Assembly: GCA_045047105.1 (NCBI GenBank)
Contig: JASFYQ010000063.1
Location: 1 to 41,496, forward strand
DNA: 41,496 bases
Reading direction: 5' to 3'
From: JADGAU01 sp045047105
GTDB lineage: Bacteria > Pseudomonadota > Gammaproteobacteria > GRL18
Positions 16,633 through 25,103 of the stretch are shown here, one piece after another. Positions within the stretch are counted from its first letter, which is position 1; the number at the start of each line of letters is the position of its first letter. The notes beneath the pieces are model-generated. The model had not been told where the DNA came from. It saw nothing but the letters and a program-made list of their open reading frames with translations, and ran no database searches. Both the position numbers and the translations under genes were made by a program.

Positions 16633-19374
16633 ATGGTAAAGAATTTATTCAAAAAACTTTTTGGCAGTCGTAATGAACGTGAAATAAAACGTTATGGAAA
16701 AACTGTCAGATTAGTTAATGCATTAGAAGAGCAATTTGCACAATTAAGTGATGAACAAATTAAAGAGCAAACTGCAACGTTTAAAACTCGTCTTAGTGCA
16801 GGCGAAAGCGTTGAAGATATAATGGTAGAAGCTTTTGCTCTGGTTCGAGAAGGGGCCAAACGAGTTATGAAAATGCGCCATTTTGAGGTGCAGCTAATTG
16901 GTGCAATGGTATTAAATGAAGGTAAAATCGCTGAAATGCGTACCGGTGAAGGTAAAACCTTAATGGCAACACTGGCTGTATATCTTAATGCTGTGACAGG
17001 CAAAGGTGTGCATGTAGTCACGGTGAATGACTACCTGGCTAAACGTGATGCTGACTGGATGGGTTCCTTATATAACTTTCTGGGGTTAAGTGTTGGGGTT
17101 ATTTTATCAGGACAAAACCACGATGAAAAAAAGGCTGCATATGCAGCGGATATTACCTATGGAACCAATAATGAATTTGGTTTTGATTATTTACGCGACA
17201 ATATGGCTTTTTCTGATGAAGAGAAAGTACAGCGTGGTTTAAATTTTGCTATTGTGGATGAAGTTGACTCCATTTTAATTGATGAAGCCAGAACTCCTTT
17301 AATTATTTCAGGTCCTGCGGAAGATAACTCTGAAGTTTATAATAAGGTAAATCAGATTATCCCTAATCTGGAACAACAAGAATTTATTGAAAAATTAGAG
17401 CCAGATGAAGAAGAACCAGAAGGTGACTTCTCGGTAAATGAAAAAGATAAACAAATTTTATTAAGTGATGCAGGCCACCAAAAAGTTGAAGCTTTATTAA
17501 CTCAAGTCGGTTTGCTAAGCGAAAATGAAAGCCTTTATGACCCCTCTAATATAATGTTGATGCATCATGTAAATGCGGCTCTTAGAGCACATAATCTATT
17601 TACAAAAAATGTCGATTATATTGTTAATAGTGGCGAAGTGGTTATTGTTGATGAATTTACTGGTAGAACTATGCCTGGCAGGCGTTGGTCCGATGGTTTA
17701 CATCAGGCGGTAGAAGCAAAAGAAGGCGTACCTATTCAATTAGAAAACCAAACCCTGGCGTCTATTACCTTCCAGAACTACTTTAGACTATACAACAAGC
17801 TGTCAGGAATGACGGGTACAGCAGATACTGAAGCGTTTGAATTTCATCAAATTTATCACTTAGAAGTTATTGTTATTCCAACCAATAAGGAAATGACTCG
17901 AGTTGATAATGGAGATTTAATTTATCTGACTCAGGAAGAAAAATACGATGCCATAATTGAAGATATTAAAGATTGTCAAAAACGTGGACAGCCTGTTTTA
18001 GTGGGTACCGCTTCTATTGATGTATCCGAAATTCTGGATCAAAAACTAAGTGATGAAAAAATCCCTCATGAAGTGCTTAATGCCAAACAGCATGAACGTG
18101 AAGCGCATATTATTATTCAAGCAGGAACTTCTGGTGCAGTAACTATTGCAACCAATATGGCGGGGCGTGGTACGGATATTGTTCTAGGTGGTAATGTTGA
18201 AGCGCAAATAAAAGAGCTTAAAGATGCCAGTGAAGAAACGATAGAAAAAATGCGCAGTGACTGGCAAAAAGCGCATCAACAGGTGCTTGATAATGGCGGA
18301 TTACATATTATTGGTACAGAGCGTCATGAATCAAGACGTATTGATAACCAGTTAAGAGGGCGTTCTGGAAGACAGGGTGATGCAGGATCATCACGTTTTT
18401 ACCTGTCAATGGAAGATACTTTAATGCGTATTTTTGCATCACCTAAAATCAGTGCCTTAATGAAAAAATTAGGTATGGAAAAAGGTGAGGCTATTGAGCA
18501 TCCATGGGTCAGTAAATCTATTGAAAATGCTCAGCGAAAAGTGGAGGGTCATAACTTTGATATTCGTAAACAATTACTTGAATATGATGATGTTGCAAAT
18601 GAGCAGCGTAAAGTAATTTATGAACAACGCAGTGAATTAATGTCTGAAGATGATATTTCAGAGACTATTGTTGAAATTCGTGAAGATGTAATAAATAACA
18701 TAGTTGATCAATTTATTTTTCCTCATAGCCAGGAAGAACAATGGAATATTACTGGATTACAAGAACAGTTGGTAGAGGAATTCAACCTAAATCTTCCTAT
18801 TCAAGAGTGGTTGGATAAGGATGATGATTTACATGAAGAAACTTTAAGACAGCGCATTTTAGAGGAAATTGTAAACATCTATCAGCAAAAAGAAGATCTG
18901 ATTGGTTCTGAGACTATTCGTCGTGTTGAAAAAGGAGTGATGTTACAGGTATTAGATGGCTTGTGGAAAGAGCATCTGGCGGCAATGGATTATTTACGTA
19001 AAGGAATCCATTTACGAAGTTATGCACAAAAAAACCCCAAGCAGGAGTATAAGCGTGAATCATTTGAACTGTTTACAGAATTATTAGATAAAATTAAATA
19101 CGATGTTATCAGCTATTTAACTCGCATTGAAATTAGAGATGATGAGGAGCTAGATAATCATCTGGGTGAACGTAAAGAGCAACAAATGGAATTTCAGCAT
19201 GAAGCAGCAGGAGTTCTGGGCGGCTCATCCCCGGCACAGGAAAATAACCGTGCTAACGATCAAGAACAAGAACATACACCTTTTATTCGCACTGGAGAAA
19301 AAGTCGGGCGCAACCAACCTTGTCCCTGTGGTAGTGGTAAAAAATATAAACAATGTTGTGGTAAATTACAATAG
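16633..19374 (+). CDS. secA: Protein translocase ATPase SecA
   Basis: 913 residues, normal length. SecA is the motor that drives unfolded preproteins through SecYEG. The first ATP-binding motif is MRTGEGKTLMATL at about residue 100, the Walker B-like motif is DEVDSILIDEARTPLIISGP, and helicase-like motifs TNMAGRGTDIVLGGNV and RIDNQLRGRSGRQGDAGSSRFYLS follow. The C-terminal tail ends in a zinc-binding CPCGSGKKYKQCC segment, the SecB/lipid-binding motif, after a glutamine- and glutamate-rich linker. Its neighbours (M23 upstream, argJ downstream) are typical for gammaproteobacteria. Confidence 0.99.
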   Translation: MVKNLFKKLFGSRNEREIKRYGKTVRLVNALEEQFAQLSDEQIKEQTATFKTRLSAGESVEDIMVEAFALVREGAKRVMKMRHFEVQLIGAMVLNEGKIAEMRTGEGKTLMATLAVYLNAVTGKGVHVVTVNDYLAKRDADWMGSLYNFLGLSVGVILSGQNHDEKKAAYAADITYGTNNEFGFDYLRDNMAFSDEEKVQRGLNFAIVDEVDSILIDEARTPLIISGPAEDNSEVYNKVNQIIPNLEQQEFIEKLEPDEEEPEGDFSVNEKDKQILLSDAGHQKVEALLTQVGLLSENESLYDPSNIMLMHHVNAALRAHNLFTKNVDYIVNSGEVVIVDEFTGRTMPGRRWSDGLHQAVEAKEGVPIQLENQTLASITFQNYFRLYNKLSGMTGTADTEAFEFHQIYHLEVIVIPTNKEMTRVDNGDLIYLTQEEKYDAIIEDIKDCQKRGQPVLVGTASIDVSEILDQKLSDEKIPHEVLNAKQHEREAHIIIQAGTSGAVTIATNMAGRGTDIVLGGNVEAQIKELKDASEETIEKMRSDWQKAHQQVLDNGGLHIIGTERHESRRIDNQLRGRSGRQGDAGSSRFYLSMEDTLMRIFASPKISALMKKLGMEKGEAIEHPWVSKSIENAQRKVEGHNFDIRKQLLEYDDVANEQRKVIYEQRSELMSEDDISETIVEIREDVINNIVDQFIFPHSQEEQWNITGLQEQLVEEFNLNLPIQEWLDKDDDLHEETLRQRILEEIVNIYQQKEDLIGSETIRRVEKGVMLQVLDGLWKEHLAAMDYLRKGIHLRSYAQKNPKQEYKRESFELFTELLDKIKYDVISYLTRIEIRDDEELDNHLGERKEQQMEFQHEAAGVLGGSSPAQENNRANDQEQEHTPFIRTGEKVGRNQPCPCGSGKKYKQCCGKLQ

Positions 19375-19431
19375 GCTGATACTTCAGATGAGAGTGTTTG
19401 ATTTATTAATAAATATACATATATTATAAAA

Positions 19432-20625
19432 ATGTATCCAGTTAAAGGCATACAATTAGGTATTTGTGAAGCAGGTATTAAGTATGAGGATAGAAAAGAT
19501 CTATTAGTAATTCAAGCCGATGCAGGTTCAAGTGTGGCGGGTGTTTTTACTCAGAATGCTTTTTGTGCAGCTCCTGTACATATTTCTAAAAACCGGTTAG
19601 CTTCAATTGATCAAACTCAGCCTCTGTATTTATTAGTAAATACGGGCAATGCTAATGCAGGTACAGGCAAGCAAGGTATGTTGGATGCTTTAGCCAGTAC
19701 AGCTGAAGTAGCAGAGCAGACAAATGTTTTAGCAAAACAAGTTTTTCCTTTTTCAACAGGTGTGATTGGCGAAAATCTGCCTATGGATAAGCTTATTTCT
19801 GGCATTAATCCTGCGCTGGCTAATCTAAATAGTGCACATTGGGAAGCTGCTGCTGAGGCAATTTTAACTACTGATACGGTTGCCAAAAAGTCCAGTGTAC
19901 AGCTACAGTTGCAAGATCAGTTAGTAACTATTACGGGCATTAGTAAAGGCTCTGGCATGATTCGACCAGATATGGCAACTATGCTGGCATTTATTACTAC
20001 TGATCTGCTGATTGAAACCGAGCAATTACAAGTGCTGGTTAAGCAGATGGTCGATAAGTCATTTAATCGTATCACGGTTGATGGGGATACTTCCACTAAT
20101 GATTCTTGTATGCTGGTTGCAACAGGGCAAAGTGCAAGCTTTACTGAGCTTACAGAAGTCGAGTTAGAACAGTTTTTAAACGCTTTGGCAAAGGTTTTTG
20201 AAGATTTAGCAAAAGCTATTATTTTAGATGGTGAGGGTGCAACTAAACTTATCACTATCCATGTGCAACAGGGACAAAATGAAAAAGAATGCCTTGATGT
20301 AGCATATACCATTGCTCATTCCCCTCTGGTTAAAACAGCATTTTTTGCCAGCGATCCTAACTGGGGAAGAATACTTGCTGCGGTAGGACGCTCTGGCCTG
20401 GAAAATTTTGATATAAATAGCATTGAAATTTACCTCAATGAGGTCTGTATCGTTAAAGAGGGTGGCAAAGCTGCAAGCTATTGTGAGCAAAATGGTCAAC
20501 AGGTAATGGATCAGGATGAGATACTAATTACTATTATCTTAGCCAGAGGAGAGGCTAGTAGCTCCATCTGGACCTGTGATTTCTCTTATGATTATGTAAA
20601 AATTAATGCCGAATACCGAACCTGA
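19432..20625 (+). CDS. argJ: Bifunctional glutamate N-acetyltransferase / amino-acid acetyltransferase ArgJ
   Basis: 397 residues. ArgJ recycles the acetyl group from N-acetylornithine to glutamate in arginine synthesis. The chain self-cleaves before a threonine in a conserved MATMLAF segment, visible here as DMATMLAFITTD. Other landmarks are SSVAGVFTQNAFCAAPV, NTGNANAGTGKQG, TGVIGENLPMDK, GDTSTNDSC and FFASDPNWGRILAAVGRSG. The N-terminus is a little short compared with many homologues, and an in-frame stop upstream blocks a longer ATG/GTG start. No ribosome-binding site is evident. The 3' end overlaps the next gene by 20 bases. Confidence 0.97.
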   Translation: MYPVKGIQLGICEAGIKYEDRKDLLVIQADAGSSVAGVFTQNAFCAAPVHISKNRLASIDQTQPLYLLVNTGNANAGTGKQGMLDALASTAEVAEQTNVLAKQVFPFSTGVIGENLPMDKLISGINPALANLNSAHWEAAAEAILTTDTVAKKSSVQLQLQDQLVTITGISKGSGMIRPDMATMLAFITTDLLIETEQLQVLVKQMVDKSFNRITVDGDTSTNDSCMLVATGQSASFTELTEVELEQFLNALAKVFEDLAKAIILDGEGATKLITIHVQQGQNEKECLDVAYTIAHSPLVKTAFFASDPNWGRILAAVGRSGLENFDINSIEIYLNEVCIVKEGGKAASYCEQNGQQVMDQDEILITIILARGEASSSIWTCDFSYDYVKINAEYRT

Positions 20626-21670
20626 TATTTTAACTGATAGTTTAACTGACTCTTCGTTTAATGCCTCAGCTAAACCATTAAACGATAGCGATTATTTAAA
20701 GGTTGTTATTGCAATTATATGCAGGGGCGATAATGTGCTTATTTCTAAAAGAGCAGCGGATGTTCACTTAGCTGGTCTTTGGGAGTTTCCTGGTGGGAAA
20801 ATAGAAGCTTCTGAAACAGCTATTCAAGCTTTACATAGAGAGTTAAATGAAGAGCTGGGAATTTCTATTAGCGCAGCCGAAGCTCTTATTTCAATTCCCT
20901 GTCACTACCCGGAAGTGAATGTTTTACTGGATGTATGGATAGTAACAAAATTTACGGGCTGGGCTTTTGGCAAAGAAGATCAACAGATTAAGTGGTCGAG
21001 TAAAAATCAGCTGGCACAAATTAACTTTCCAGAGATAAATAAAAATATTATTAATGCTTTATTATTGCCTAAAACTTATCTTATTACAGAAAATATTGAT
21101 CTGTCTATAGAGGCAAATAAGCAGCAGTTTATTGAACAATTTAGAACCACATGCAGGCAAGGTTTTCAGTTAATCCAATTACGTTTTAAAACAGCCCAAA
21201 TTGATCAAGAATTTATTCAACAATTATTAGCAATAGGCAGTGCCTATCAAGTTAATTTACAGCTTAATTCCTGTCATTTCGATGCTCTAAAAGACAGTAA
21301 AATGGAGCAATTAACTCTTGGCTTACATCTAAGCAGCCATGAATTACAGGCTTTTAATTCTTCTACATTAACCCGCTTACGACTACAGTATAGAAGCTAT
21401 ATTTCTGCATCTTGTCATACTCTGGACGATGTATTAAATGCAAACCAGCTCAAACTTGATTTTATTGTTATTTCTCCTGTTAATAAAACCACTTCCCACC
21501 TTCAAGCAGAAGCTATTGGCTGGGAGGCTTTTGCAAAAATAACAACTGCGGCACAAATGCCGGTTTATGCTCTGGGAGGAATGAGTTTATTAGATATTGA
21601 GCAAGCAAAACAACATGGCGGTCAGGGCATAGCAGGAATTTCCTGTTTTTGGAATAATCAAAAGGATTAA
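20606..21670 (+). CDS. Nudix hydrolase fused to a thiamine-phosphate-synthase-like domain
   Basis: 354 residues. The N-terminal domain (about 30-150) is a MutT-type Nudix hydrolase with a full Nudix box from G64 to I86 (G64, E70, R78, E79, E82, E83, G85). It would clean oxidised nucleotides such as 8-oxo-dGTP. The C-terminal domain (about 155-350) resembles ThiE/TenI: QLRFKTAQ, the ASCHTLDDV segment, and ALGGMSLLDIEQAKQHGGQGIAGIS. It lacks the DGVHLGQED-type phosphate/metal motif of active ThiE, having LGLHLSSHEL instead, so thiamine synthesis is doubtful. This fusion is known in gammaproteobacteria next to secA/argJ. The first 25 residues are polar, but no later start codon is available. Confidence 0.9.
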   Translation: MPNTEPDILTDSLTDSSFNASAKPLNDSDYLKVVIAIICRGDNVLISKRAADVHLAGLWEFPGGKIEASETAIQALHRELNEELGISISAAEALISIPCHYPEVNVLLDVWIVTKFTGWAFGKEDQQIKWSSKNQLAQINFPEINKNIINALLLPKTYLITENIDLSIEANKQQFIEQFRTTCRQGFQLIQLRFKTAQIDQEFIQQLLAIGSAYQVNLQLNSCHFDALKDSKMEQLTLGLHLSSHELQAFNSSTLTRLRLQYRSYISASCHTLDDVLNANQLKLDFIVISPVNKTTSHLQAEAIGWEAFAKITTAAQMPVYALGGMSLLDIEQAKQHGGQGIAGISCFWNNQKD

Positions 21671-21679
21671 GGAAAGCTA

Positions 21680-22210
21680 TTGTTAAAACGATTATTACAG
21701 GGCAAGTTTCTTCCACTATTATTAATCTCAGCGGTTATTATTGCGGTATTAGTAACTATTGGCGACCTGGGCAAGCTTATTGAACAAAGCACTAATCAAA
21801 ATAATACTATTGATTTTGGCATAGTGGAAAATTGTAACCCCTCGGTTGCGGTATGCTCAATAACGGGATTAGCGAATGAGAATAAAATACGCATTTCAAT
21901 GACTATTGGTGAACCTATAAGCAGCAATCGGCCCTTTCCTGTAAATGTAGTTTTATCTGGAATTACTCCTCAACAGGTTAAAGATGTAGCTATTAGTCTG
22001 AGTTTATTCGGTGTAGATATTCAAGAAAATAACTACCACTTATCATCGCATTTAACAGATAAGAACAATAATTTAACCAGCCAGTGGAAAGGTAAACTAA
22101 AAATACCACAGCAGGTAGAAAACAGAAAAGACTGGATATTAACGGTGCTTATAAAGCTTTTCGAGCAAACTACACTGCAATTAAGCTATAAGCTAATCGT
22201 CGGTAGTTAA
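21680..22210 (+). CDS. Unrecognised single-pass membrane-anchored protein, TTG start
   Basis: 176 residues. The start is TTG at 21680, supported by AAGGA seven bases upstream and by the lack of any ATG until well into the protein. One membrane helix spans about residues 10-29 (FLPLLLISAVIIAVLVTIG), with the rest predicted outside the cytoplasm. The outer part begins with two cysteines (NCNPSVAVC) that could form a disulfide, followed by a beta-rich region with no motif I recognise. It sits nine bases behind the Nudix fusion, so it is probably co-transcribed with argJ and the fusion. The function is unknown; a small periplasmic beta-sandwich is only a guess from composition. Confidence 0.7.
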   Translation: MLKRLLQGKFLPLLLISAVIIAVLVTIGDLGKLIEQSTNQNNTIDFGIVENCNPSVAVCSITGLANENKIRISMTIGEPISSNRPFPVNVVLSGITPQQVKDVAISLSLFGVDIQENNYHLSSHLTDKNNNLTSQWKGKLKIPQQVENRKDWILTVLIKLFEQTTLQLSYKLIVGS

Positions 22211-22232
22211 TGGATTGGATTTAATCTTTTAT

Positions 22233-22277
22233 GGGAATGTAGCTAGCTCTTGTTTAAAAAAAACGAGCTGCATTTCC
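22233..22277. terminator. Imperfect hairpin between convergent genes
   Basis: GGGAATGTAGC on the left can pair, with mismatches, with GCTGCATTTCC on the right around an A-rich loop. It lies between the ends of two convergent genes, where a two-way terminator would be expected. Neither side has a proper T-run, so support is weak. Confidence 0.3.
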
Positions 22278-22303
22278 AAATATAATGGGTATAGAAGAAA
22301 ATA

Positions 22304-23359
22304 TTAGCAGCAACTGCCACTACTGGAGTTATCTACTGTACTAGACGTTAAGTCAAAAGGAATACTGCTGCCACAATCTGCAAAAATTCCGAAATGTTTA
22401 TCTCTATTACCATAAAATTCAAAATGATCCTTAAACCGACTTTCATGTAACATACGATAGGTATTGCCACAGACAGGAAACATCTTAGCAGTTTCAATTT
22501 CGTGATGTTTATCCAGTATAAATTTTTCTTTATGGTGAGCAATAGTGCCTTTATATATAACTGCCTGACCATAATCCTCACAGGCAGGTTCTAAATCATA
22601 CAACTTAAATAAGCGATAAGTGGCTGAATAAAATCCAATGTGCCCAATTAAGTCTTCAATTTCAAGATTATCAATAGTTAAGGGTCTGTCTTCAACCAGT
22701 CTGGGATCGGCAAAACCACAATGCTTAGCCAGATTTTGGAAGTCATTCCAATATAAAGCTCCGCTTAAGCACTCACCATATAAGACGGGATCGTCAATTA
22801 AGTGCTGGGGAACACGTTGCTCACTATAGACATCAGAAAAATATAATTCACCACCAGGTTTTAATAAACGAAAAGCTTGTTTTAAAACCGCTTCTTTATC
22901 AGGAGATAAGTTAATTACACAATTAGAAACAATAATATCAAAGCTATTATCTTCTAGTCCAAGTTCATCCAGTTTCTCTATATAACCTTTTTTAAAGCTT
23001 ACATTAGGCTGTTTGTAACCAAATGCCTGGGCATGATAATCAATATGTTTATTAGCAACAGCAAGTTGCTCATCAGTCATATCAACACCAAGTACTGAGC
23101 CATTTTCACCAACTAGCGCAGAAAGCAGGTAACAGTCCCGTCCTGAGCCACTACCCAAATCTAAGATTTTTAGATTATCAAGTAATTGAGGCCGAACTAA
23201 ACCACAGCCATAGTATTTATCACTAACTTCTTGATGTATTTTTGCCATCGCCTGTTTTAAATAATCAGGGGCGGTGGTATCGGTACAACAGGCATTGGTT
23301 TTTAGATCATTGGAAGAGCTTAAGACCTTTCCATAATATTCTTTTACATTATCTAACAT
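22304..23359 (-). CDS. arsM: Arsenite S-adenosylmethionine methyltransferase
   Basis: 351 residues, minus strand. The SAM-binding loop is ILDLGSGSGRDCYLLS. The cysteines expected for As(III) binding are present: the CC pair at 24-25, C52 in KYYGCGLVRP, C147 in VSNCVINLSPDKE and C214 in HCGFADPRLV. The chain ends in GSCC, a further thiol pair typical of many ArsM proteins. It would methylate arsenite to volatile or less retained species. It stands alone: no arsR, arsB/ACR3 or arsC is nearby. No ribosome-binding site precedes its ATG, and a short ORF ends eight bases upstream (see 23368-23430). Confidence 0.93.
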   Translation of the reverse strand: MLDNVKEYYGKVLSSSNDLKTNACCTDTTAPDYLKQAMAKIHQEVSDKYYGCGLVRPQLLDNLKILDLGSGSGRDCYLLSALVGENGSVLGVDMTDEQLAVANKHIDYHAQAFGYKQPNVSFKKGYIEKLDELGLEDNSFDIIVSNCVINLSPDKEAVLKQAFRLLKPGGELYFSDVYSEQRVPQHLIDDPVLYGECLSGALYWNDFQNLAKHCGFADPRLVEDRPLTIDNLEIEDLIGHIGFYSATYRLFKLYDLEPACEDYGQAVIYKGTIAHHKEKFILDKHHEIETAKMFPVCGNTYRMLHESRFKDHFEFYGNRDKHFGIFADCGSSIPFDLTSSTVDNSSSGSCC

Positions 23360-23367
23360 AGCGGTTT

Positions 23368-23430
23368 TTAAAAGTTAATAGTCATTAAAAATATAAAGCT
23401 AAAATAAAAAAGAGAGGTTGTTTTTTTCAT
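23368..23430 (-). CDS. Possible 20-residue leader ORF upstream of arsM
   Basis: On the minus strand an ATG at 23430 has AGGAG nine bases upstream and opens a 20-codon frame, MKKTTSLFYFSFIFLMTINF, ending at TAA (23368-23370). Only eight bases separate that stop from the arsM ATG, and arsM has no ribosome-binding site of its own. Ribosomes finishing this ORF could restart on arsM. The peptide is a basic start plus one hydrophobic helix, like a small membrane peptide or signal sequence. A TATAAT on the minus strand at 23479-23484 could drive it. In AT-rich DNA such a short frame can arise by chance. Confidence 0.45.
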   Translation of the reverse strand: MKKTTSLFYFSFIFLMTINF

Positions 23431-23685
23431 TATTACAAGCTCCTGATAAAAGCACAATGGGTTAAGAAAACTTGGGTAATTATAACATGATTAGCGATTA
23501 AGAAAGTACTAACATTAAAACCTGAGTATTATGACATTAAGTATTATAGAGTTAATGAAATTTAATCAAGTGCTTAGTTGATATTACAGTAGTTTTTTGA
23601 GTTATGTTAATGAAGAATTAAATAAAGATCCTTAGAAAACTAAAAATTTATTTTGAAATGTTAAATATCTTTAAATATAAAAGTA
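23431..23685. other. Divergent intergenic region between arsM and the TetR gene
   Basis: About 255 bases with no convincing ORF on either strand. On the minus strand, TATAAT at 23479-23484 is a -10 candidate for the arsM transcript with no good -35 match. The rest is plain AT-rich sequence; the TetR promoter begins at 23686. Confidence 0.5.
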
Positions 23686-23715
23686 TTGATATTTAGTACC
23701 GACTGGTACTATACT
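23686..23715 (+). promoter_or_regulatory. Promoter of the TetR-family gene, operator between -35 and -10
   Basis: TTGATA (23686-23691), an 18-base spacer, then TATACT (23710-23715). The spacer contains TAGTACC-GACT-GGTACTA (23694-23711), a 7-base inverted repeat with a 4-base centre. Transcription would begin about at the ATG (23723), so the mRNA may have no leader. The position is ideal for auto-repression. Confidence 0.7.
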
Positions 23716-23722
23716 GAGTCTA

Positions 23723-24325
23723 ATGATAAATAAAAGCAAAGTAGGGCGACCCAAAGAGTTTGATGAGCAACAGGCTTTAAGCCTTGCTATGGGATATTTC
23801 TGGAGCCATGGTTATGATAATTCATCGTTAAGCCAGCTATTAAAAGAAATGAAGATTTCAAAAAGTAGCTTCTATCAGACTTTTGGCAGTAAACAAAAAA
23901 TATTTGAGCGTTGTTTGGAGTTATATGTAAAACAGCAAACGGGCTGGATAAAAGATCAACTAAAGCATAAAAATGCTCGTACGGTACTATTGGATATTAT
24001 GCATATATCCATTGTTGAGATTAAACAGCAAGGAGAAATTCGTGGTTGCCTGGTTATGAATAGTGCAGAAGTTTGCTATAAAAAATACCCTGATCTGAGT
24101 GAATTAATTAAGTTTCAATTTGTAAAATTTCATAAACTCTTTACTCAATTAATTCAATCGGGGCAAAAACATGGCGATATTTTATCTGAAATTGATGCAT
24201 CCATATTATCCAGCATTTTCTTAAATACTCTGAATGGCCTGAGTCTGATGATTAAAGCAGGAGCGGATGAAAAAATTATTGAAGATGTTTTATATGGTTT
24301 CGAAATACAAATAAAAGGATCTTAG
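23723..24325 (+). CDS. TetR/AcrR-family transcriptional repressor
   Basis: 200 residues. The N-terminal helix-turn-helix region is clear: VGRPKEFDEQQALSLAMGYFWSHGYDNSSLSQLLKEMKISKSSFYQTFGSKQKIFERCLELY. This is the GRPREFD-W-GY-S-Y--FGSK type common among AcrR/NemR-like regulators. The C-terminal ligand domain carries cysteines (RGCLVMNSAEVCYKK), which leaves room for redox or electrophile sensing; that is inference. Its promoter and that of the next gene share the operator GTACC-N4-GGTAC. It probably represses both itself and the AhpD-like gene. Confidence 0.92.
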   Translation: MINKSKVGRPKEFDEQQALSLAMGYFWSHGYDNSSLSQLLKEMKISKSSFYQTFGSKQKIFERCLELYVKQQTGWIKDQLKHKNARTVLLDIMHISIVEIKQQGEIRGCLVMNSAEVCYKKYPDLSELIKFQFVKFHKLFTQLIQSGQKHGDILSEIDASILSSIFLNTLNGLSLMIKAGADEKIIEDVLYGFEIQIKGS

Positions 24326-24407
24326 GGTAAAAGATTAATTGATGTAATTGCTCAAAGTTAGACTATAGACGACTTTTAGTTTGCCTTATTATAGCAGTTA
24401 CATTTTT

Positions 24408-24436
24408 TTGAATAATTATGTACCAATTGGTACATA
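24408..24436 (+). promoter_or_regulatory. Promoter and TetR operator of the AhpD-like gene
   Basis: TTGAAT (24408-24413) and TACATA (24431-24436) are 17 bases apart, and CATAAT at 24433-24438 is an overlapping alternative -10. The perfect 20-base palindrome TATGTACCAATTGGTACATA fills 24417-24436. Its core GTACC-N4-GGTAC is the same as in the TetR promoter, with identical spacing. Confidence 0.7.
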
Positions 24437-24525
24437 ATTTAACCAGAGAGGGATGTAATAACTATAAGGTTTTATTGAATCAGAAAAAATTAAATTAATT
24501 AAATTTATTTAAATGAGGAAATATT

Positions 24526-25059
24526 ATGAGTTTACTAACAACTGTATCACCAGAAAATGCTCAGGGAACGGTAGCAGAGGTATATAATGAGATTAATGCG
24601 GTTTGGAAAATGGTTCCAAGCCCGATACAATTATTCAGTGTGAGTCCAGAACTGCTTAAAAACCAATGGGAAAAATATAAGTATTTTGATAGTCAGGAGA
24701 TTCCTTCAGCAAAATTAAATACCATGATTCGACTCTTGGTTTCAGAGGAAACCAAGTGTGAATATTGTATTGGATTTAACTCTGGCATGTTAATGCAAAT
24801 GTTCGATATGAGTGTGGAAGAAGTGCAGCAATTAAAAGCTGATCCTGGTACTGCAGACTTGGATGAAAAGGAAAAAATGCTATTATTATTTGTTTTAAAA
24901 GCGGTTGATCATGCCCATGATGTAAGTAAGCAAGATGTGCAAAACTTACGTGATACAGGCCTAACAGATAAACAAATTTTTGAAGCAGTGAATAGTGGTG
25001 CAACTATGCGAGCAGGAAATATTTTATTTGATGCTTTTAAAGTAGAAATAGATTATTAG
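24526..25059 (+). CDS. Carboxymuconolactone-decarboxylase / AhpD-like family protein
   Basis: 177 residues. The central motif EETKCEYCIGFNSG has a CxxC pair (C78, C81) in the context used by AhpD-like alkylhydroperoxidases, followed by a helical region and a second family block VLKAVDHAHDVSKQDVQNLRDTGLTDKQIFEAV. Members with CxxC act as thiol-dependent peroxidases or related redox enzymes; the substrate here is unknown. GAGG precedes the ATG. It has its own promoter with the TetR operator and its own terminator, so it looks like the single target of the adjacent regulator. Confidence 0.85.
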   Translation: MSLLTTVSPENAQGTVAEVYNEINAVWKMVPSPIQLFSVSPELLKNQWEKYKYFDSQEIPSAKLNTMIRLLVSEETKCEYCIGFNSGMLMQMFDMSVEEVQQLKADPGTADLDEKEKMLLLFVLKAVDHAHDVSKQDVQNLRDTGLTDKQIFEAVNSGATMRAGNILFDAFKVEIDY

Positions 25060-25103
25060 AAGCTATTGACCTTTCTATGTGTTAAATATCAACACATCTA
25101 ATA

